A DNA stretch of 50,620 nt from Simkania sp. (GTDB lineage: Bacteria > Chlamydiota > Chlamydiia > Chlamydiales > Simkaniaceae). The notes beneath the pieces are model-generated. The model saw nothing but the letters and a program-made list of their open reading frames with translations. It was not told where the DNA came from and did not search any database. Shown one piece after another: positions 46,477-50,620 of this stretch. The translations under genes and the position numbers were made by a program. Positions within the stretch are counted from its first letter, which is position 1; each line of letters begins with the position of its first letter. The stretch is taken from contig JAQFVP010000008.1 in the NCBI GenBank assembly GCA_027942475.1, forward strand, positions 1 to 50,620. Direction: 5' to 3'.

Positions 46477-49260
46477 CTTTTCCATACAGGCGAGCTGCTC
46501 TTGCAATTCTTTGCGCTTTTTTTCTGTTTTTGTGACGAGCGCTTTGGGTGCTCGCTCGACAAAGTGGGGGTTTTTCAGCTGCTCTTTTGCGGCCTTGAGT
46601 TGCTTTTGTTTCTTTTCCCTTTCCTTAATGAGGCGCTGTTTTTCTTTTTCTATCATGGTAGGGGGCAAAGGGACCATGAGTTTTATCTCTCCTACCGTTG
46701 CGAAGGCATGTAGTTTGTGGATTTGATCCTTGCTCATCGAACGAGTGGATGCAAGGGGCATAATGATTGCTTGATTTTCTTCGATGAGCTGCATGTGGCG
46801 TCCCTTTCCCTCGACGAAAAGATCGGTCAGCTGAGAGGGGGGTAAGCCCATCTCAGCGCGAATAGAGCGAATTGCGTACACTACATCATGCACAAACGCA
46901 AATCTATCTTCGATCTGTTGATTAATGTCTTCTCGGCGCACTTGCGGGTAAGAAGAGGCAATGCAGGCAGGTGCGCTCAGCGTTTGAATAGTCTCTTTGG
47001 TGTAAGGATCTGCAGTGGATTTGGAGCAGCTTGGCAAGGTGATCCGTTTTTTGAGCAGATCAAATATTTCTTCGGTAATGAATGGGGCAAACGGGTGCAT
47101 CAAGCGGAGTGCAGATACGAGTACAATCAAGAGGATTTTCTGCTTGTTTGTTTTGCTTCCCCCTTTTCCAAAAAGGGCGGGTTTTGCCATTTCCACATAG
47201 CGCGCGCAAAATTCATCCCAGAAAAAGGTGTAGCATAGTTTTGCAGACCGATCAAAATAGTACTTTTTTAAATAGAGGTGCATTTTTTCGGTGACCGAAT
47301 TGAGCCTAGAAAGTATCCACCGATCTTCTAGCGCAAGATTGTGTATCCCTTTTGCCAAGACCTCGGGATTGAGATCGGATAGGTGCATCAAAACGAAACG
47401 GGAGCCATTCCACACTTTGTTTGCAAACTGTTTTAGCTCTTCAAATCTGCGGAAATCGAGATCCACTTGTACGGCATGGGTGGCACTCATGGCCAAAGCC
47501 ATCCGAAGAGCATCAGCGCCATACTTTTTAATCACTTGAGCTGGATCGATCACATTGCCCTTTGACTTGGACATTTTCTCCCATTTAGAGTAGACCCCAC
47601 TTGGGAGAGGTGCACCCAGATCAAAATCCCTTTTTTGCTCGGGGCTGACGTAAGCAATCCCCCCCCCCTTCCGTTTGTTCCAATAAGATTTCCCAAAGAT
47701 CAGCCCCTGCAAATTGACTTCCAAAAAGGGAGCGTTTCCCATGACATAATGCCCCATCATGATCATGCGGGCAACCCAAAAAAAGAGGATATCGTGCCCG
47801 GTAATCAAAGTCGCATGTGGATAAAATGTTTTGAGCTCATCTGTTTGATCGGGCCAACCGAGTGTAGTCATAGGCCAAAGAGAAGAAGAAAACCAGGTAT
47901 CGAGCACATCCTCGTCTCTTGTCCATTTTTCTGGCTCAGCGCACACCTCAGGTGGGGGATTTCCATCTGCAGAGCAAACGACCCTTTCTATTTGATCATT
48001 GTGATACCAGATGGGAATTTGATGACCCCAAAGCAGCTGCCGGGAGACGCACCAATCCCGAAGATTTGTAATCCAATGAAAATAGGTGCGCTCCCAATGC
48101 TTAGGGATCAGCTTGACCCTTCCGGATTTGACAGAATGTGTCAATATCTCCTTGAAAGCGCTCATTTTGACAAACCACTGTTTTGAAAGATAGGGTTCGA
48201 TGATCCCTTTGGAGCGGTAAGATACACCCACGCGATTGGTATAGGGCTCTTTCTTTACAAGGAGCCCCTCTTCTTTTAAACGGTGCACGACCCGATCGCG
48301 GGCCTCTTGCAAAGTAAGTCCTTGAAATTCTAACCCATTTTCATTGAGCGTTCCATCCGGTGTGAGCAAATTGATCAATGGGAGGTTGTGTCGCTGGGCT
48401 ATTTCGTAGTCATTGAAATCATGTGCAGGGGTAACTTTTAAGACGCCCGTTCCAAATGTCGGATCGACAATATGGTCGCATACAATGGGGATGCGCCGTT
48501 TGGCCAAGGGGGAAATGAGGTGTTTGCCCACATATTTTTTATAACGCTCATCTTTTTTTGAGACGGCAACAGCCACATCTCCTAGAATCGTTTCGGGGCG
48601 TGTGGTTGCCACGATAAGGTAAGTTGACCCGTCTTCCAACGGATATTTTACATGCCACAAAAAAGTCTCTTGCTCTTCGTACTCGACCTCATCATCTGCA
48701 AGTGCCGTCTGGGTAATGGGATCCCAATTGACCAAATAATCTCCCCGATAAATCAACTCGTCATCGTACATTTTTTTAAAAAGGGTGCACACTGCGCGAT
48801 TAGAGGGAGGGTCCATCGTAAAACGGTGGCGGGTCCAATCGCAAGCAAAGCCGAGCTGCTTGAGTTGTTCGATGATCCGAGATTCTCTTTCTTTTTTCCA
48901 ATGCCAGACATGTCTTAAAAAATCTGCCCGAGCGTACTCTTTACGCCGTTTTCCCTCCGTCTGCATGAGGTGTTTCTCGACAATTGTTTGCGTCGAAATC
49001 CCCGCGTGGTCTGTGCCGGGTATCCACAGCGTTTCAAATCCGCACATTTTTTTGTAGCGCACCAAAACATCTTGCAAACTGCCGACGAATGCGTGACCCA
49101 TATGCAAAATACCAGTGACATTTGGTGGGGGCAGCATTGTGCAGAAAGGGGGCTTGCCGGAGCGTGGATTTGCTCGAAAAAATTCTTTCCCCTCCCAAAA
49201 GGGGTACCATTTGCTTTCTGTTTGGTTTGGGCTATATTGCTTGGGCAATTCTCTTTCCAT
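46447..49260 (-). CDS. valS: Valyl-tRNA synthetase
   Basis: 937 aa, 'PPPNVTGILHMGHAF' (HIGH), 'KMSKSKGN' (KMSKS), C-terminal coiled-coil arm. Confidence 0.97.
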   Translation of the reverse strand: MERELPKQYSPNQTESKWYPFWEGKEFFRANPRSGKPPFCTMLPPPNVTGILHMGHAFVGSLQDVLVRYKKMCGFETLWIPGTDHAGISTQTIVEKHLMQTEGKRRKEYARADFLRHVWHWKKERESRIIEQLKQLGFACDWTRHRFTMDPPSNRAVCTLFKKMYDDELIYRGDYLVNWDPITQTALADDEVEYEEQETFLWHVKYPLEDGSTYLIVATTRPETILGDVAVAVSKKDERYKKYVGKHLISPLAKRRIPIVCDHIVDPTFGTGVLKVTPAHDFNDYEIAQRHNLPLINLLTPDGTLNENGLEFQGLTLQEARDRVVHRLKEEGLLVKKEPYTNRVGVSYRSKGIIEPYLSKQWFVKMSAFKEILTHSVKSGRVKLIPKHWERTYFHWITNLRDWCVSRQLLWGHQIPIWYHNDQIERVVCSADGNPPPEVCAEPEKWTRDEDVLDTWFSSSLWPMTTLGWPDQTDELKTFYPHATLITGHDILFFWVARMIMMGHYVMGNAPFLEVNLQGLIFGKSYWNKRKGGGIAYVSPEQKRDFDLGAPLPSGVYSKWEKMSKSKGNVIDPAQVIKKYGADALRMALAMSATHAVQVDLDFRRFEELKQFANKVWNGSRFVLMHLSDLNPEVLAKGIHNLALEDRWILSRLNSVTEKMHLYLKKYYFDRSAKLCYTFFWDEFCARYVEMAKPALFGKGGSKTNKQKILLIVLVSALRLMHPFAPFITEEIFDLLKKRITLPSCSKSTADPYTKETIQTLSAPACIASSYPQVRREDINQQIEDRFAFVHDVVYAIRSIRAEMGLPPSQLTDLFVEGKGRHMQLIEENQAIIMPLASTRSMSKDQIHKLHAFATVGEIKLMVPLPPTMIEKEKQRLIKEREKKQKQLKAAKEQLKNPHFVERAPKALVTKTEKKRKELQEQLACMEKELLRLDESK

Positions 49261-49358
49261 GGAATCAAATAATAAAGGGTTTTTACTTAAAAAAATATGA
49301 AATTTATACGCTAATTAGCCTATAAGGGGAGGAGTGGCTTGGCGCTGCACTTCTCCCA

Positions 49359-50096
49359 TTAAACGGATATATTTTCACTCTGGATAAGATAAAGGCAATC
49401 GCAAAAGGTGGTGATGTCTGATCGAAGTGCCGTGGGAACCGGGAGACTTTCAAGGTCTGTTTCGGTGCAGGTAGGTAAAAGAGCACCGCAGATTGTCTCG
49501 ATGCACCTCCCTTGCAAGGTGGGAGGGTAGGGTTTTAAGGAGCTTAGAACCTTTCTCCGGAGCTCTTTAGCCTGTTTTAGCCCATCCTTTTCCGACTGCA
49601 AGGCGGTGTTAGCCTCGCGCATGCGATCCGCAATTTTGTAGTAATTAACTGTCTCCCTAGTCTTGCCCAGATCACAAAAAGCATCGGCAAAAACTTTTTC
49701 AGCCTCTGCATAAGAATTTCTAGCCTCTACCAGGGCCTCTATGTAGGATTGAGGCCCCTTAGATGGGCTTTTGATCCATGTCCGCTCGGGGATGAATTCA
49801 AGAAAATCTTTTTTCAAACCAGCCCTTACGAAAGCCTGACTCGCATTTGTTATGCGTTCTCTATGCTCCTCCCAGACCACATTATTAATCTCATTAAAAG
49901 CCTTTGTGGTCACCTTCAGATCCCTCTCAGCCTCGCTCACGGCTTGCAAGGTGCTTTTCACCTCCCGCGCAATTGCCTTTATGTTTGTAATCTGTTCTAA
50001 GCAGCGCCGAGCCGTTCCCATTTGGGTTTTAGTGTTTGCGTCTTGCATGCATATAGGCTGTCTAAAGAGTGGAAAAGAATAAGATATTGTTGCCAT
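49359..50096 (-). CDS. Coiled-coil hypothetical protein, paralogue 1
   Basis: 245 aa; shares 'SKGPQSY..AL...RN.YAEAEKVF.DAF.DL' and 'PPTLQGRCIETICGAL..LPTCTETDLESLP.PTALRSDI.TFCDCLYLIQ' with the adjacent ORF. Confidence 0.78.
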   Translation of the reverse strand: MATISYSFPLFRQPICMQDANTKTQMGTARRCLEQITNIKAIAREVKSTLQAVSEAERDLKVTTKAFNEINNVVWEEHRERITNASQAFVRAGLKKDFLEFIPERTWIKSPSKGPQSYIEALVEARNSYAEAEKVFADAFCDLGKTRETVNYYKIADRMREANTALQSEKDGLKQAKELRRKVLSSLKPYPPTLQGRCIETICGALLPTCTETDLESLPVPTALRSDITTFCDCLYLIQSENISV

Positions 50097-50620
50097 TAAA
50101 ATTCTCCTAAATTGTTACAGGTAGAAAAGGGAAGTAGTGACTGCGCATACCTTATGCACTCCTCCTGGATAAGATAAAGGCAATCGCAAAAGGTGGCGAT
50201 GTCTGATCGCAGTGCCGTGGGAATCGGGAGACTTTCAAGGTCTGTTTCGGTACAGGTAGGTAAAAGGGAAAGAGCTCCGCAGATTGTCTCGATGCACCTT
50301 CCTTGCAAAGTAGGAGGGTCGGTTTTTTTTAAGGAGCTTAGAGCTTTTCTCCAGGGCTCTTTAGCCTGCTGTAGCCTATCCTTTTCCGACTGCAAGGCGG
50401 TGTCAGCCTCGCACATGCGATCCACAATTTCGAGGTAATTAGCTTTATCCTGAGCCTTGCGCAGGTCACGAAAAGCATCGGAAAAAACTTTTTCAGCCTC
50501 TGCATAACCATTTCTAACCTTTGCCAAAGCCTGTGAGTAGGATTGAGGCCCCTTAGATGGGTTTTCGGGGATCCATGTCAACTCGGAGATAAATTCAAGA
50601 ATATCCTTGCTCGAACGAGC
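50096..50620 (-). CDS. Coiled-coil hypothetical protein, paralogue 2 (5' end outside window)
   Basis: The frame stays open from the track's TTG (50581) to the window edge as ARSSKDILEFISELTW, aligning with RAGLKKDFLEFIPERTW of paralogue 1. Its TAA overlaps the next ATG (TAATG). Confidence 0.8.
   Translation of the reverse strand, partial: ARSSKDILEFISELTWIPENPSKGPQSYSQALAKVRNGYAEAEKVFSDAFRDLRKAQDKANYLEIVDRMCEADTALQSEKDRLQQAKEPWRKALSSLKKTDPPTLQGRCIETICGALSLLPTCTETDLESLPIPTALRSDIATFCDCLYLIQEECIRYAQSLLPFSTCNNLGEF

Noticed and set aside
50096-50581. ORF track start of paralogue 2 at TTG 50581
   Set aside because: The frame stays open to the window edge and aligns there with paralogue 1, so the CDS is truncated by the window rather than starting at 50581.
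1-50620. tRNA, rRNA, CRISPR, transposase and prophage signals
   Set aside because: I looked for T-loop (GTTCGAATCC-like) strings, regularly spaced repeats and transposase/integrase motifs by eye and found none convincing; tRNAscan-SE, CRISPRCasFinder and ISEScan would be decisive.

Overview
The window is a chlamydial chromosome segment, most likely from an amoeba-associated or environmental lineage (Parachlamydiales-like). I infer this from protein families and local gene order, not from a search. Housekeeping content: pnp, rpsO, tadA and a small conserved ORF; an Hc2-like histone; an Aquifex-type aconitase; gcvH; rnhC; a short RodZ-like protein; a Pkn1-like kinase with an FGE-sulfatase domain; ispH; oppBCDF; class I FBP aldolase; a class III nucleotide cyclase; aroB-aroA-aroK-aroC; a long chlamydial signal peptidase I; tsaC/sua5; three tandem Na+:alanine symporters; and valS. 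Accessory content: an F-box-like protein at the left edge, an alternating array of two small orphan families (A = signal-peptide proteins, B = small proteins with one hydrophobic segment; order A-B-B-A-B-A in the transcription direction) at 29.5-32.8 kb, a proline-rich repeat protein, a GHSLGG lipase, and a tandem coiled-coil paralogue pair cut by the right edge. The best candidates for something undescribed are the A/B array with its repeated boundary element and mosaic B genes, a structured locus with a perfect 22-bp inverted repeat between the divergent PAP2 and aconitase genes, and G10 homopolymers in valS and upstream of gcvH. No tRNA, rRNA, CRISPR array, transposase or phage module was recognised by eye.
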